Under the pieces are notes generated by a model. It was not told the origin of the DNA. It worked only from the letters and a program-made list of their open reading frames with translations, and did not search any database. 64,000 nt of DNA from Geodermatophilus bullaregiensis (GTDB lineage: Bacteria > Actinomycetota > Actinomycetes > Mycobacteriales > Geodermatophilaceae). Location of the stretch: assembly GCF_016907675.1 (NCBI RefSeq), contig NZ_JAFBCJ010000001.1, forward strand, positions 3,968,001 to 4,032,000. The letters run 5' to 3'. Made by a program: the position numbers and the translations under genes. This document shows positions 41,649 to 51,196 of the stretch, one piece after another (within the stretch, counting starts at the first letter, position 1; every line of letters starts with the position of its first letter).

Positions 41649-43745
41649 TCAGGAGCCCGCCGCGCCCCAGCCGGACAGACCGGTGGCGGCGGCGAGGAAG
41701 GCGAGCTGGTCGGCGGCCAGGCCCACGGTGCGGCTGACCGCCCGCGCGCCGTGGCCCACCGACGTCTCCCGGCGCAGCACGACCGGCGCGTCGGACGCGG
41801 TGGCCGCCTGCAGGGCGGCGGCCAGCTTGCGGGCGTGCAGCGGGTCGACGCGGGTGTCGGACTCGAAGGTCGTGAACAGCACCGCCGGGTAGGCGGTGCC
41901 CTCGGTGACGGCGTGGTACGGCGAGTAGCCCAGCAGCCAGCCCAGCTCGACCGGGTCGTCGGCGGTGCCGTACTCGTCGTTCCAGGTCCGGCCCAGGCCG
42001 AAGCGCTCGTAGCGCACCATGTCCAGCAGCGGGGCGCTGCAGACGACGCCGGCGGCCAGGTCCGGCCGCTGGGTGAGCGTGGCGCCCACGAGCAGGCCGC
42101 CGTTGGAGCCGCCCATCACCGCCAGCTGCGCGTGCGTCGTCCAGCTCTCGGCGACCAGGTGCTCGCCCGCGGCGGCGAAGTCGTCGAAGACGTTCTGCTT
42201 GCGCTCGCGCATGCCGGCGCGGTGCCACTCCTCGCCGTGCTCGGAGCCGCCGCGCAGGTTGGCCACCGCCCACACGCCGCCGGCGGCGACCCAGGCCAGC
42301 GCCTGCGCCGAGTAGGACGGGGTGAGCGCGACGTTGAAGCCGCCGTAGCCGTAGAGGACCGCCGGCCGCGGGGTGTCCGGCGCCCCGGCCGCCGAGAGCA
42401 CGAACAGGTGCACCGGCGTCCCGTCGGCCGAGGTCGCGTGCGTCTCGACGACGGTCACCGCGGGCACCTCGCCGGTCACCGGGGCGCGCTCGTCCTCGGC
42501 CAGCGCCGTCGGCTCGGCGGCGTCCCAGCGCAGCACCGACGGCGGCGTGGCGTGGTCGGTGTAGCCGACCCAGGCGCGCGTGCCGCCCTCCGGCGGAGCG
42601 CTGACGCCGGAGACGCTGCCGACGCCGAGGCCGGTCACCTCGGCCCGCCGTCCCGAGCCGTCCCCGGCCCACACCGAGAGCCGGTCGGTGGCGTCGACCG
42701 AGTGGACGGCGAGCACCTGCAGCGACCCGTCGGGGGCGTCGACGAGGGCGACGTCGGTCAGGACGCCGTCGTCGGACTGCGGGACGACGTCGCGCCACGC
42801 CGCCGGCGTCCACGTCGCGGGGTCGGCGGGGTCGGCGACGGCCAGCCGCCAGCGCGGGGTGCCGCGGTCGCTCATCAGCCACAGCCGGCCGTCGCGGGCG
42901 ACCCAGGCGGCGGTCTGCGCGTCGACGCCGACCTGCAGCTCCCGCAGGACGGCGTCCCCACCGAGGTCGGCCAGCCAGACGTCGTCGCGCGGCGCGGTCC
43001 CGGCGGAGGCCAAGACGACCAGCCAGCGGCCGTCGGCGCTGGTCCGCACGCCGTAGTAGTTGGTGGGGTCCAGGCCCTCGCCGTGCACGAGGACGTCGTC
43101 GCCGGGGTCGGCGCCGACCCGGTGGCGCCAGACCCGCCGGTGGAACTGCTCCTCGCCGGCGGGGACCTGGCCGGGCGCCAGCCGGCGGACGTAGAAGAGC
43201 TCCTCCCCGCCGGGCAGCCAGGCGACGGGGGAGTAGCGGCAGCGGTCGACCGGCCCGTCGAGCTGCTCGCCGGTGGCGACGTCGAGGACGTACAGCCGGG
43301 ACTCCTCGTCGCCGCCGGTGGACAGCTGGTAGGCCAGCCGGTCGCCGTCCCAGGACGGCGACCAGGCGTCGAGGGTGGTCGTCCCCGACGGGTCCACCGC
43401 CATCGGGTCGACCAGCACGCGGACGGTGCCGTCGGGCTCGCGGACCCGGAGGACGGCGTGCTCCTGGCCGGGGTCGCGACGGGTGGAGAAGGCCCGCCCG
43501 CCGCGGTGCACCGGGACGCCGACCGCGCCGGCGTGCACCAGCCGCTCGAGGCGGGCGGTGAAGTCCGCGCGCAGCGGGAGGGCGCCGAGGACGTCGGCGG
43601 CGAGGGCGTCCTCGGCCGCCGTCCAGGTCCGCGTGCGCGGGTCGTCGGCGTCCTCGAGCCAGCGGTAGGGGTCGGCCACGCGGTGGCCGTGCAGGTCCTC
43701 GACCAGGTCGAGCTTCTCGGCATGGGGATGGCGCACCCGGTCCAC
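41649..43745 (-). CDS. Prolyl oligopeptidase (S9A)
   Basis: A 698-residue serine peptidase that cuts short peptides after proline. The N-terminal portion starts [20 protein letters not shown], as in the family. A seven-bladed propeller (about 70-410) gates the active site. In the hydrolase domain the nucleophile is in [11 protein letters not shown], the Asp in [12 protein letters not shown] and the His in [10 protein letters not shown]. The substrate-binding [17 protein letters not shown] is conserved. No signal peptide, so it is cytosolic. The GTG start is at 43745. It is probably co-transcribed with the downstream MscS gene. Confidence 0.94.
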   Translation of the reverse strand: MDRVRHPHAEKLDLVEDLHGHRVADPYRWLEDADDPRTRTWTAAEDALAADVLGALPLRADFTARLERLVHAGAVGVPVHRGGRAFSTRRDPGQEHAVLRVREPDGTVRVLVDPMAVDPSGTTTLDAWSPSWDGDRLAYQLSTGGDEESRLYVLDVATGEQLDGPVDRCRYSPVAWLPGGEELFYVRRLAPGQVPAGEEQFHRRVWRHRVGADPGDDVLVHGEGLDPTNYYGVRTSADGRWLVVLASAGTAPRDDVWLADLGGDAVLRELQVGVDAQTAAWVARDGRLWLMSDRGTPRWRLAVADPADPATWTPAAWRDVVPQSDDGVLTDVALVDAPDGSLQVLAVHSVDATDRLSVWAGDGSGRRAEVTGLGVGSVSGVSAPPEGGTRAWVGYTDHATPPSVLRWDAAEPTALAEDERAPVTGEVPAVTVVETHATSADGTPVHLFVLSAAGAPDTPRPAVLYGYGGFNVALTPSYSAQALAWVAAGGVWAVANLRGGSEHGEEWHRAGMRERKQNVFDDFAAAGEHLVAESWTTHAQLAVMGGSNGGLLVGATLTQRPDLAAGVVCSAPLLDMVRYERFGLGRTWNDEYGTADDPVELGWLLGYSPYHAVTEGTAYPAVLFTTFESDTRVDPLHARKLAAALQAATASDAPVVLRRETSVGHGARAVSRTVGLAADQLAFLAAATGLSGWGAAGS

Positions 43746-43888
43746 CGTAACGGCGGCCGCGGCGCGCTCCCGGACGTCCCGGTTCCTGCACGCCGGCCTC
43801 CCGCGCGCGCCGGAGCCCCTGCCCAGGGCAGGATGGAGAGGCCCGCGGGCCGCCCCGGTACGGCGGTCCGGGCGTCCGGAGGTGATCC

Positions 43889-44494
43889 GTGCCGCGTTCT
43901 GCGCCCGGGTCGGTCGCAGGCCATCCAGGTCCGCGCCGCGACCCCGTCGTCCGACCCCGGCTGCCCGTGCCCTCGTCCGGCACCACGGCGGCCACGCTGC
44001 TGCTCAACGCCACCTACGAGCCGCTGTGCGTGGTCTCCAGCCGCCGCGCCATCGTGCTGGTGCTCGCCGAGAAGGCCGAGCCGGTCGACACCGCCGCGGA
44101 GGTCGTGCACGCCGAGCGGCTCAGCCTCGCCGTCCCCGTGGTCGTGCGCCTGACCCGGTACGTGCGGGTGCCCTACCCGGCGCAGGTGCCGCTCTCGCGC
44201 CGGGCGGTGTTCACCCGCGACGGGCAGACCTGCGTCTACTGCGGCGGGTCGGCCACCAGCATCGACCACGTCGTGCCGCGCAGCCGCGGCGGGACGCACA
44301 CCTGGGACAACGTCGTGGCCGCCTGCCGCCGGTGCAACCACACCAAGGCCGACCGGTCGCTGGCCGAGCTGGGGTGGAAGCTGCCGCACCCGCCCCGGAC
44401 CCCGAGCGGGGCGGCGTGGCGGCTGCTCGGGGCGCGCACCGTCGACCCGCGCTGGCGGGAGTGGCTGGGCGTGCCGGAGAGCGTGAGCGCGTGA
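43889..44494 (+). CDS. HNH endonuclease
   Basis: 201 residues. The C-terminal HNH domain has two zinc-binding CxxC pairs (CVYCGG and CRRCNHTKADR) around the catalytic core SIDHVVPRSRGGTHTWDN. The N-terminal part (LLLNATYEPLCVVSSRRAIV) is a conserved extension of this actinobacterial housekeeping group, whose function is unknown; a role in DNA repair is often assumed. The GTG at 43889 is strongly supported by GGAGGTGAT four bases upstream, so the first 26 residues are real. The stop overlaps the next gene's start (GTGA). Confidence 0.88.
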   Translation: MPRSAPGSVAGHPGPRRDPVVRPRLPVPSSGTTAATLLLNATYEPLCVVSSRRAIVLVLAEKAEPVDTAAEVVHAERLSLAVPVVVRLTRYVRVPYPAQVPLSRRAVFTRDGQTCVYCGGSATSIDHVVPRSRGGTHTWDNVVAACRRCNHTKADRSLAELGWKLPHPPRTPSGAAWRLLGARTVDPRWREWLGVPESVSA

Positions 44495-45351
44495 CCTCGG
44501 CCGGGACGGCGCGGCGGCTGTGGGCGCTGGGGGAGCCGTTCCACGCGCTCACCTACTTCGCCGACGAGGCGCGGGCGGCGGGGGAGGGCGCGGGGCTCCG
44601 CGGCTTCTGGTCGGTCTACTTCGCCCAGCGCGCGGCGCCGCTCGGGCCGGTGGGACCGGAGGTCGTGACGGCGACCTTCTACAACTTCGCGCCGGCCTTC
44701 GTCGCCCGCCGCGTGCCGGACGTGTGGTCGTCGGTCACGCCCGCCGCCGCGCTCGAGGCGCGGCTGGCGGGGGTGGACGCCGCGGTGCGCCGGGTCCTGG
44801 GGGAGTGGGCGACGTCGGCCGGGGCGGCCGAGGCCGCCGAGCTGGCCGGGGCCGCGGCGCGGGCGGTCGACCTGCCCGGGCGGCCGCTGGCGGCGGCCAA
44901 CGCGGGGCTCGAGCCGCCCGGCGAGCCGCACCTGGCGCTGTGGCAGGCGCTCACGACGCTGCGGGAGCACCGCGGCGACGGGCACAGCGCGGCCCTGCTC
45001 GACCGGGAGGTGTCCGGCACCGGCGCGCTCGTGCTGGCGGCGGCCGCGGGCCGCACCGACCGGGACTGGCTGCAGCGTGCCCGCGGGTGGGACGACGAGG
45101 CGTGGGAGTCCGCGGCCGAGGAGCTGTCCGCCCGCGGCTGGCTCGACGGCGCGGAGCTCAGCGCCGAGGGCCTGGCCATGGTGACGGCCATCGAGGCCGA
45201 CACCGACCGGCTGGCGCTCGGGCCGTGGCGGGCGATCGGTGACGCCGGCTGCGACCGGCTGGCCGAGCTGCTGACCCCGGTGCGCCGCGCCGTCGTCGCC
45301 GCCGGGCTCTTCCCCGACCACAACCCCATCGGTGCCCCCGACCCCTCCTGA
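44491..45351 (+). CDS. SCO6745-like helical protein
   Basis: 286 residues matching, by its opening (TARRLWALGEPFHALTYFAD) and the pattern GLRGFWSVYFAQRAAPLGPV then VTATFYNFAPAFVARRVPDVW, the SCO6745/SalK-like family found in actinobacterial genomes and some natural-product clusters. The C-terminal part holds a winged-helix-like segment (DEAWESAAEELSARGWLDGA). Biochemical function is not established. Translation is coupled to the HNH gene through a four-base overlap. Confidence 0.75.
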   Translation: MTSAGTARRLWALGEPFHALTYFADEARAAGEGAGLRGFWSVYFAQRAAPLGPVGPEVVTATFYNFAPAFVARRVPDVWSSVTPAAALEARLAGVDAAVRRVLGEWATSAGAAEAAELAGAAARAVDLPGRPLAAANAGLEPPGEPHLALWQALTTLREHRGDGHSAALLDREVSGTGALVLAAAAGRTDRDWLQRARGWDDEAWESAAEELSARGWLDGAELSAEGLAMVTAIEADTDRLALGPWRAIGDAGCDRLAELLTPVRRAVVAAGLFPDHNPIGAPDPS

Positions 45352-45604
45352 GGTCGGCGGCATGTCAGGACCTGTCCCCAGACCGCGCGCCGGCCGCTGA
45401 GAGTTGCCGTCCACGAGCGGGGCGACGCGGCGGACGGCCGGCGACTAGTGCCAAGTCCCGGGCGCATCGCGGCACACTCCCGTCACAGGGGGTCCCACGC
45501 GTCCCACGACGCGTGTCGCCTACGGATCCGGACTTCACGGTGACCATACGTTCCGGGCCTGGTCAGCGCCGACGGGGCGCTGCGGTCGCCGGAAGGTGCC
45601 CCTC
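45352..45604 (+). other. Long leader/promoter region of the surface-protein operon
   Basis: 253 bp without a gene between the SCO6745-like stop and the surface protein. It includes a short palindromic stretch around 45497-45514 (CACGCGTCC ... GACGCGTG) and an SD-like GGAAGG before the ATG. No riboswitch class is recognised. Confidence 0.35.
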
Positions 45605-46765
45605 ATGTCCACCCCCCTCCCCAAGCGCCGGCCCCAGGTGCAGCGCTTCGGTCTCGCCGGCATCGGCGCTGCCGTGCTGTTCGTCGGGATCGCCTCCCCG
45701 GCCGCCGCGGCGACCGACGTCGTCCTCCCGCTCGAGCCGGCCGAGGTGGCCCTGCTGAACATCCCGGTCGAGAACTACAGCAGCACGGCCATGGACCCCA
45801 TGAACGGCCCCACCGGGGTCCCCACGCCCGTCGTGGTCCAGTACGGCGAGACGCTGACCGTGGACCTGGCCGACGGCCTCGACCCCAGCAACGCGGTGGT
45901 CGAGATCGAGTTCCCCGACACCGCCGCCGACACCGACTCCGACCCGGACAAGGTCTACTCCACGGACCCGAGCGCGACCGACCCGCTGCTCGTGACCCCG
46001 GTCCCCGGCACGAACGACCTCACGATCGCCCTGCCGGCGGACGACACCGTGAACGGGCCGTTGGCCACCCTCCGCATCGTCCCCGTCGACACCGACCCCG
46101 CCGTCCTGGGCCCGGAGTTCACCGTCGACCCGGAGATCGTGTACCAGCTGGACCTCAGCGCCACGGCCCCGACCAACACCACCCTCTACCCCGAGCTCCT
46201 GGCGTTCGCCCAGGTGCCCTGCGCCCTGAGCTCGCCGACGCCGTGCCCGGTCGCGGTGACCGCCGGATCCGGGCTCGTCCTCGACCTGACCGCCGACTCG
46301 GCGCTGCGGGACCTCGGCCTCACCGACCTCACCGGCATCGAGCTCGAGCTGGCCAGCATCGACGACCCCACCGCCGCTCCGGTGCCGCTCACCGTCGAGG
46401 CGAGCGGTTCCACGGCGCGGGCCGTCCTGCCCGCCGAGCTGGCCGCCGGTTCCTACGCCCTCGTCCTCGGCCAGCCGACGGCGTCGGGCTTCTCCATCGT
46501 GCTGGCCGAGCTGGCCGTGGCCGCCGCACCCGCGCCGGTCGCCGCTCCGTCGGCTGCGCCCACCACCGCCGCGCCGAGCACCCAGGCCGTCGTCGCCAAC
46601 ACGGGCCTGCGCTCCAACACCGGAGTCACGGCCCCGGCCGCCGAGACCGGCACCGGGACCGTCGCCGCGGGGGCAGGCCTGCTGCTCCTCGCGGGCGCCG
46701 GCGGCGTCGCCGTCGCCCGCACCCGCCGCCGTCCGGCGGTCGAGACCGGGACGGGCGAGGCCTGA
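45605..46765 (+). CDS. Secreted surface protein, probable sortase substrate
   Basis: 386 residues with a signal peptide (FGLAGIGAAVLFVGIASPAA, cleavage near AAA-TDV), a beta-rich Thr/Asp/Pro-rich body of about 270 residues with one Cys pair (VPCALSSPTPCPV), and a Pro/Ala/Thr linker. The C-terminal sorting signal consists of a VANTGLRSNTGV stretch (a degenerate LPxTG/LAxTG type), a hydrophobic helix (VAAGAGLLLLAGAGGVAVA) and the basic tail RTRRRP. The next gene, overlapping by one base, is a sortase. The ATG at 45605 follows GGAAGG. Function of the body is unknown. Confidence 0.82.
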   Translation: MSTPLPKRRPQVQRFGLAGIGAAVLFVGIASPAAAATDVVLPLEPAEVALLNIPVENYSSTAMDPMNGPTGVPTPVVVQYGETLTVDLADGLDPSNAVVEIEFPDTAADTDSDPDKVYSTDPSATDPLLVTPVPGTNDLTIALPADDTVNGPLATLRIVPVDTDPAVLGPEFTVDPEIVYQLDLSATAPTNTTLYPELLAFAQVPCALSSPTPCPVAVTAGSGLVLDLTADSALRDLGLTDLTGIELELASIDDPTAAPVPLTVEASGSTARAVLPAELAAGSYALVLGQPTASGFSIVLAELAVAAAPAPVAAPSAAPTTAAPSTQAVVANTGLRSNTGVTAPAAETGTGTVAAGAGLLLLAGAGGVAVARTRRRPAVETGTGEA

Positions 46766-47427
46766 TGCGGCCGGGGCGGCGCACCGCCGCGATCACGGCG
46801 GTCGCCGCCCTCGGCATCGCCGGCAGTGCCGTGCTCGCCGTCGGCCTGACCGACGGCTGGCAGCCGGCCGCGGCCGCCGGGTCCGCCGACCCGGTGGCCG
46901 CGGCCACCGCCGGCGCGCCGGCCGAGCCCGCGCAGCCCACCCTGCCCCCCGAGGGGGTCACGCTGCCGACGCCGTCCTCGGACGTGCACGTGAGCGTGCC
47001 CGCCGTGGGCCTGGACCTGCCCGTGCTGCCGCTGGACCCGAGCGGCGGCGTGATCAACCCACCCGCCCTGACGGCGGCCTACTGGATCGAGCCCTACGGC
47101 GACCCGGTCGGCTCGGCCGGGGAGGCGGACAACACGCTCTACCTCGCCGCCCACGCGACCGGCACCGGCGAGTACGGCTTCGACTCCCTGGTCGACGTCG
47201 GCTCGGCGGGCAGCACCCTCATCCCGGGTGACGTCGTCGAGGTCAGCACCCCCGACGGCACGGTCGAGTACACCGTCCAGCGCACCGAGCGGGTCGCCAA
47301 GGGTGAGCTGCCCGACGCGACCGACGTCTGGGAGGCCGCACCGGGCCGGCTGGTGCTCATCACCTGCTTCCAGCGCGACACCACGCACGCCGCCACCGAG
47401 AACCTGGTCGTGTTCGCGCAGTCCTGA
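46765..47427 (+). CDS. Class F/E-type sortase
   Basis: 220 residues. The N-terminal membrane anchor (about 8-28, AITAVAALGIAGSAVLAVGL) and Ala/Pro linker precede the sortase barrel. The catalytic His lies in LYLAAHATGTGEYGFDSLVD, the Cys in GRLVLITCFQRD, and the Arg probably in FQRD. It joins LPxTG-like proteins to the wall; the neighbouring surface protein is the obvious substrate. The ATG overlaps the preceding stop by one base (TGATG), so the pair is co-translated. A bidirectional terminator follows. Confidence 0.9.
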   Translation: MRPGRRTAAITAVAALGIAGSAVLAVGLTDGWQPAAAAGSADPVAAATAGAPAEPAQPTLPPEGVTLPTPSSDVHVSVPAVGLDLPVLPLDPSGGVINPPALTAAYWIEPYGDPVGSAGEADNTLYLAAHATGTGEYGFDSLVDVGSAGSTLIPGDVVEVSTPDGTVEYTVQRTERVAKGELPDATDVWEAAPGRLVLITCFQRDTTHAATENLVVFAQS

Positions 47428-47431
47428 CCGG

Positions 47432-47473
47432 GCACGTCCGCGGAGACGGCACGGGGCATCTCCGCGGACGTGC
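47432..47473. terminator. Bidirectional terminator hairpin
   Basis: GCACGTCCGCGGAGA (47432-47446) is perfectly complementary to 47459-47473, around a 12-base loop. It lies between the convergent sortase (stop 47427) and kynureninase (stop 47478) genes. Confidence 0.85.
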
Positions 47474-47477
47474 ACGC

Positions 47478-48743
47478 TCAGGTGACGCGGGCACGCTCCT
47501 CGGGGTAGGCCGTCCAGCCGCCGTCCTTGAGCAGCGCTCGGAAGCGGTCGACGGCGTCCCAGACGTCGACGAAGCGGGTGTAGAGCGGCGCCGGGCCGAA
47601 CCGCACGCGGTCGGGCGTGCGGAAGTCGGGGACGACGCCGCGGTCGACCAGCGCCCGGGTCAGCTGCCACGCCGCCGGGTGGGCGAGCGTGACGTGCGCG
47701 CCGCGGCGGGCGGGGTCGCGCGGGCTGGCCAGCGCGACGCCGTGCGGCGCCAGGTGCTCGTCGGCCAGCGCGACCAGCAGGCCGGACAGCGCCCGCCCCT
47801 TGGCCGCGAGCCGGTCGATCCCGGCCTCGGCGACCAGCCGCACGCCCACCTCCACCGCGGCCGCGGCCAGCACCGGCGGCGTACCGGCGGCGAAGCGCCC
47901 GATCCCCGGCACCGGGTCGTAGACCGGGCCCATCGCGAACTGGTCGCGCTGGCCGAACCAGCCCTGGATCGGCGGGCGCAGCGACTCCTGCAGCTCCCGC
48001 CGCACGTAGAGGAAGGCCGGCGACCCCGGCCCGCCGTTGAGGTACTTGTACGTGCAGCCGACGGCGAGGTCGACGCCGTTCGCCGCCAGGTCGAGCGCGA
48101 CGGCCCCGGCGGCGTGCGAGAGGTCCCACAGCACGAGAGCGCCGGCGTCCCGGGCCGCCGCCGTCACCGCCGCGACGTCGGCCAGCGCGCCCGATCGGTA
48201 GGCCACCGCCGACAGCACGACGACGGCGACCCGCCCGTCGAGCGCCGCGCCCAGCACCGCCGGGTCGAGCCCCTCGTCCACGTCGGCGGGCACCTCCCGC
48301 ACCGTCATGCCCCGCGCCGCGGCCACCCCGGCGACGACGTAGCGGTCGGTGGGGAAGTCGTCGGCGCAGCACACGAGCACGTCGCGGCCCGGACGGGCGT
48401 CGACGGCGGCCACCAGCAGCGCGTACAGGTCCACGGTGGTGGAGTCGGCGATCAGCACCTCGCCGGGGCGGGCACCCAGGACGCCGGTGCCGACGACGTC
48501 GCCGACGCGGGTGCCGACGTCGATCCACGACGCCCACGACCCGACCAGCCCGCGGCCCCACTCCTGCTCGGCCACGCGCGCCAGCGCCGCCGGCGTCTCC
48601 CGCGGCATCCGGCCCAGCGAGTTGCCGTCGAGGTAGAGCAGCCGCCCCGGCCCGTCGTCGTCGGTGCCGGCGAACCGGGCGCGGTACCCCGCCAGCGGGT
48701 CGGCGGCGTCGAGCGCCGCGGCGGCGGCGCGGGTGAGGTCCAC
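47478..48743 (-). CDS. kynU: Kynureninase
   Basis: A 421-residue PLP-dependent fold-type I enzyme that converts kynurenine to anthranilate plus alanine, in tryptophan catabolism. Diagnostic blocks: YLDGNSLGRMPRETPAAL, DVVGTGVLGARPGEVLIADS, WDLSHAAGAVALDL and the PLP-Lys region GCTYKYLNGGPGSPAFLYVR, then IQGWFGQRDQFAMGPVYDP and FGPAPLYTRFVDVWDAVDRF. Length and motif order match the family. It is divergent from the amidase (37 bp between starts). No other kyn gene is adjacent. Confidence 0.95.
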   Translation of the reverse strand: MDLTRAAAAALDAADPLAGYRARFAGTDDDGPGRLLYLDGNSLGRMPRETPAALARVAEQEWGRGLVGSWASWIDVGTRVGDVVGTGVLGARPGEVLIADSTTVDLYALLVAAVDARPGRDVLVCCADDFPTDRYVVAGVAAARGMTVREVPADVDEGLDPAVLGAALDGRVAVVVLSAVAYRSGALADVAAVTAAARDAGALVLWDLSHAAGAVALDLAANGVDLAVGCTYKYLNGGPGSPAFLYVRRELQESLRPPIQGWFGQRDQFAMGPVYDPVPGIGRFAAGTPPVLAAAAVEVGVRLVAEAGIDRLAAKGRALSGLLVALADEHLAPHGVALASPRDPARRGAHVTLAHPAAWQLTRALVDRGVVPDFRTPDRVRFGPAPLYTRFVDVWDAVDRFRALLKDGGWTAYPEERARVT

Positions 48744-48780
48744 GGCGCCTGTCTACCCGTCGCCGATAGCGTCCCCGACC

Positions 48781-50220
48781 GTGACCGGCACACAGCTGCA
48801 CGAGCTCACCGCGCTGCAGCAGGCGGCCGCCGTCCGCGCGGGGGAGGTGAGCCCCACCGAGCTGGTCCGCTCCGCCCTGGCCCGCGTCGAGGCGCTCGAC
48901 GCCGGGCTCGGCGCCTTCGTCACGGTCACGCCCGAGCGGGCGCTGGCCGCGGCCGCCGCGGCCGACGCGCGGGTGCTGCGCGGCGGGGAGCTGCCGCCGC
49001 TGCTCGGCGTCCCCACGGCGATCAAGGACCTCAACAACACCGCCGGCGTCCGCACCACCTTCGGCTGCACGGTGTTCGCCGACTTCGTGCCCGAGGTCGA
49101 CGACGCCGTCGTCGGCAAGCTGGCCGCGGCCGGGACGATCAGCCTGGGCAAGACCAACACCCCGGAGTTCGGCTTCCCCTGCTACACCGACAACGACCTG
49201 GTCGGACCGGCGCGCAGCCCCTGGGACCGCACCCGGCTGGCCGGCGGCTCCAGCGGCGGGGCGGCGGTGGCCGTCGCCGCCGGCATGGTCGCGGTCGCGC
49301 AGGGCAGCGACGGCGGCGGCTCCATCCGCATCCCGGCCAGCGTCAACGCCCTGGTGGGCGTCAAGCCCAGCCGCGGCCGGGTGAGCAACGCCCCGCTCGG
49401 CGGAGACGTCACGGGCCTGGGCACCAACGGCCCGCTGGCCCGCACCGTCCGCGACGCCGCGGCACTGCTCGACGCGATGGCCGGCCCGGTGACCGGCGAC
49501 GCGTCCTGGGCGCCTCCGCCGCCGCCGGGGGAGACGTTCCTCGGCTACGCCGACCGGCCGGTCGGCCGGCTGCGGATCGGCCGGACGCGGGAGTCGGCCG
49601 TGCCCGGGGCCGTCCTCGACCCGGAGGTGGCCGCCGCCTTCGACGACGCCGCCCGGCTGCTGGAGGACCTCGGTCACGAGGTGGTCGACGTCCCGGCCGG
49701 CCTGCTGGGCCCGGACGTGCTCGCCGCCTTCGAGCGGGTGTGGTCGCTGTCGGGGACGACGCTGCCGGTGCCGCCCGGGCGGGTGCGGGAGCTGCGGCCG
49801 CTGACCCGGGTGCTGCGCGCCCGCGGCCTGGCGCTGTCGGCGCGGGGCGCCATGGAGGCGCTCACCGCGCTGCGGCTGTTCTCCCGCCGCTACGTGCAGG
49901 CCACCGAGGGCTTCGACGTCCTCCTGGCGCCGGTGACCACGATGACGCCGCGCCCGCTCGGCTGGTTCGACGCCGACGGCGACGGCGCCGCGGACTTCGA
50001 GCGGCAGAAGGCCTACGCCGCCTTCACCGCCCTCTACAACGTCACCGGGCAGCCGGCGGTGAGCCTGCCGCTGTGGTGGACCGACGACGGCCTGCCGATC
50101 GGCACGATGCTCGTCGGGCGGCCCGCCGACGAGGCCACGCTGATCGCGCTCTCGGCCCAGCTGGAGGAGGCCCGGCCGTGGTCGCGACGCCGCCCGCCGG
50201 GTTGGGACGCGCACGCATAG
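48781..50220 (+). CDS. Amidase (amidase-signature family)
   Basis: A 479-residue Ser-cisSer-Lys amidase. The Lys lies in PTAIKDLNNTAGVRTTFG, the cis-Ser in GGSSGGAAVAVAAGM and the nucleophile Ser in GSDGGGSIRIPAS. YNVTGQPAVSLPLWWTDDGLP is the typical C-terminal block. The substrate (fatty, aryl or peptide amide) is unknown. No GatB/GatC partner is next to it, so it is probably not GatA. The GTG start is at 48781. It is divergent from kynureninase, which suggests a shared regulatory region but not necessarily a shared pathway. Confidence 0.93.
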   Translation: MTGTQLHELTALQQAAAVRAGEVSPTELVRSALARVEALDAGLGAFVTVTPERALAAAAAADARVLRGGELPPLLGVPTAIKDLNNTAGVRTTFGCTVFADFVPEVDDAVVGKLAAAGTISLGKTNTPEFGFPCYTDNDLVGPARSPWDRTRLAGGSSGGAAVAVAAGMVAVAQGSDGGGSIRIPASVNALVGVKPSRGRVSNAPLGGDVTGLGTNGPLARTVRDAAALLDAMAGPVTGDASWAPPPPPGETFLGYADRPVGRLRIGRTRESAVPGAVLDPEVAAAFDDAARLLEDLGHEVVDVPAGLLGPDVLAAFERVWSLSGTTLPVPPGRVRELRPLTRVLRARGLALSARGAMEALTALRLFSRRYVQATEGFDVLLAPVTTMTPRPLGWFDADGDGAADFERQKAYAAFTALYNVTGQPAVSLPLWWTDDGLPIGTMLVGRPADEATLIALSAQLEEARPWSRRRPPGWDAHA

Positions 50221-50250
50221 CCGAGGGGCCGTGGCGGTAGGTTGTGCGGC

Positions 50251-50616
50251 GTGACCGTCGTCGAGACCCTGCTCGTCTTCGTGGGCGCTCCGCTGGCCGT
50301 CTACCTCCTGCTGTGGGCGTTCACCTACCTGCCCGGCGGACGGCGGCGCCAGGGCGTGCAGTACAAGCCGGGCCAGCCCTGGGACCACGAGCCGGTCTGG
50401 TACGAGCCCCAGCCGGTCGGCGCCCCGGCGCACACCGCGGGCGAGGGCGACACCCAGGCGGTCGGGTCCTCGCTGTACGGCGAGACCGCGGGCATCGGCT
50501 CGTCGGACGGCCACCGCGCCCTGCCCGCCGGGTCGCAGGGCGCCACCGCGGTCTCGGCCGGCGCCCCGGTGCCCGGCTCCGTCGGCCCGCTCGGCGGCGC
50601 CCGCGGGACCTGGTGA
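50251..50616 (+). CDS. Small membrane protein, possible CtaJ-like cytochrome oxidase accessory
   Basis: 121 residues: a TM helix at the N-terminus (about 4-25, VETLLVFVGAPLAVYLLLWA) and a Pro/Gly-rich soluble tail with QYKPGQPWDHEPVWYEPQPV. The KPGxPWxHEPVWYEP pattern resembles the aa3-oxidase accessory CtaJ of the mycobacterial respiratory supercomplex, and the following DUF5130 gene fits the linkage I recall there. This is from memory and not proven. The GTG start is at 50251. If wrong, it is just a conserved actinobacterial membrane protein. Confidence 0.6.
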   Translation: MTVVETLLVFVGAPLAVYLLLWAFTYLPGGRRRQGVQYKPGQPWDHEPVWYEPQPVGAPAHTAGEGDTQAVGSSLYGETAGIGSSDGHRALPAGSQGATAVSAGAPVPGSVGPLGGARGTW

Positions 50617-50676
50617 CCGCACCGCGATGACCGCCCGCACCCCCACCCACCCCGCGACCGTCCCCGGAGGCCGGCG

Positions 50677-51129
50677 ATGACCCGCGTCCTGCACGCCGAA
50701 CCCCACGACACCGGGACGAGGGACACCGCGCCCAACCGGGCCGACGAGGCCTACGACACGGTCTTCAGCTACCGGGAGCTGGCCCGGCTCGACGAGGCGC
50801 TCACCATGTCCTCGCGCGAGACCGGCCTGCGCTTCACGCTCTACATCGGCGACCTCGGGTCGCAGACCCGCCTGCGCGCCGAGGAGCTGCACGCCCGCGG
50901 CGGCGACCCGGCCGACTCCGTGCTCCTGGCCGTCTCGCCCGGGCAGCGGGTCATCGAGGTGGTCACCGGCCCCTCCGCCGCCCGCCGGCTGCCCGACCGC
51001 GCCTGCGCGCTGGCCGTGCTGTCGATGACGAACTCCTTCTCCTCCGGCGACCTCGTGGGCGGCATCGTCAACGGCCTGCGGCAGCTGTCCGACCAGGCCG
51101 GCCACCCGCGCGGCGCGCACACCCACTAG
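50677..51129 (+). CDS. DUF5130 / TPM-like protein
   Basis: 150 residues. The pattern ALTMSSRETGLRFTLYIGDL, RAEELHARGGDPADSVLLAV, SPGQRVIEVVTGPSAARRLP and LAVLSMTNSFSSGDLVGGIV follows the TPM-like fold of DUF5130 proteins. The C-terminus is His-rich (HPRGAHTH). No TM segment. A member of this family is, as I recall, associated with the mycobacterial respiratory supercomplex. The ATG at 50677 has GGAGG six bases upstream. It follows the CtaJ-like gene by 60 bp. Confidence 0.7.
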   Translation: MTRVLHAEPHDTGTRDTAPNRADEAYDTVFSYRELARLDEALTMSSRETGLRFTLYIGDLGSQTRLRAEELHARGGDPADSVLLAVSPGQRVIEVVTGPSAARRLPDRACALAVLSMTNSFSSGDLVGGIVNGLRQLSDQAGHPRGAHTH

Positions 51130-51196
51130 CAGCGGAGGACCCCTCCGCCCTCACCGCTCGCGAGCGCGCGACGGGAGGCTGCCGAGGGGTCGGTGC

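Noticed and set aside
48781-50220. Amidase as GatA of the tRNA amidotransferase
   Set aside because: No gatB or gatC next to it, and the sequence lacks the surroundings expected of gatCAB.
46453-51126. A 1557-codon open frame on the minus strand across the surface-protein, sortase, kynureninase and amidase genes
   Set aside because: It only extends the kynureninase frame in both directions through antisense of other genes. Composition is the Ala/Arg/Gly pattern of GC shadows and no domain is visible outside kynureninase.
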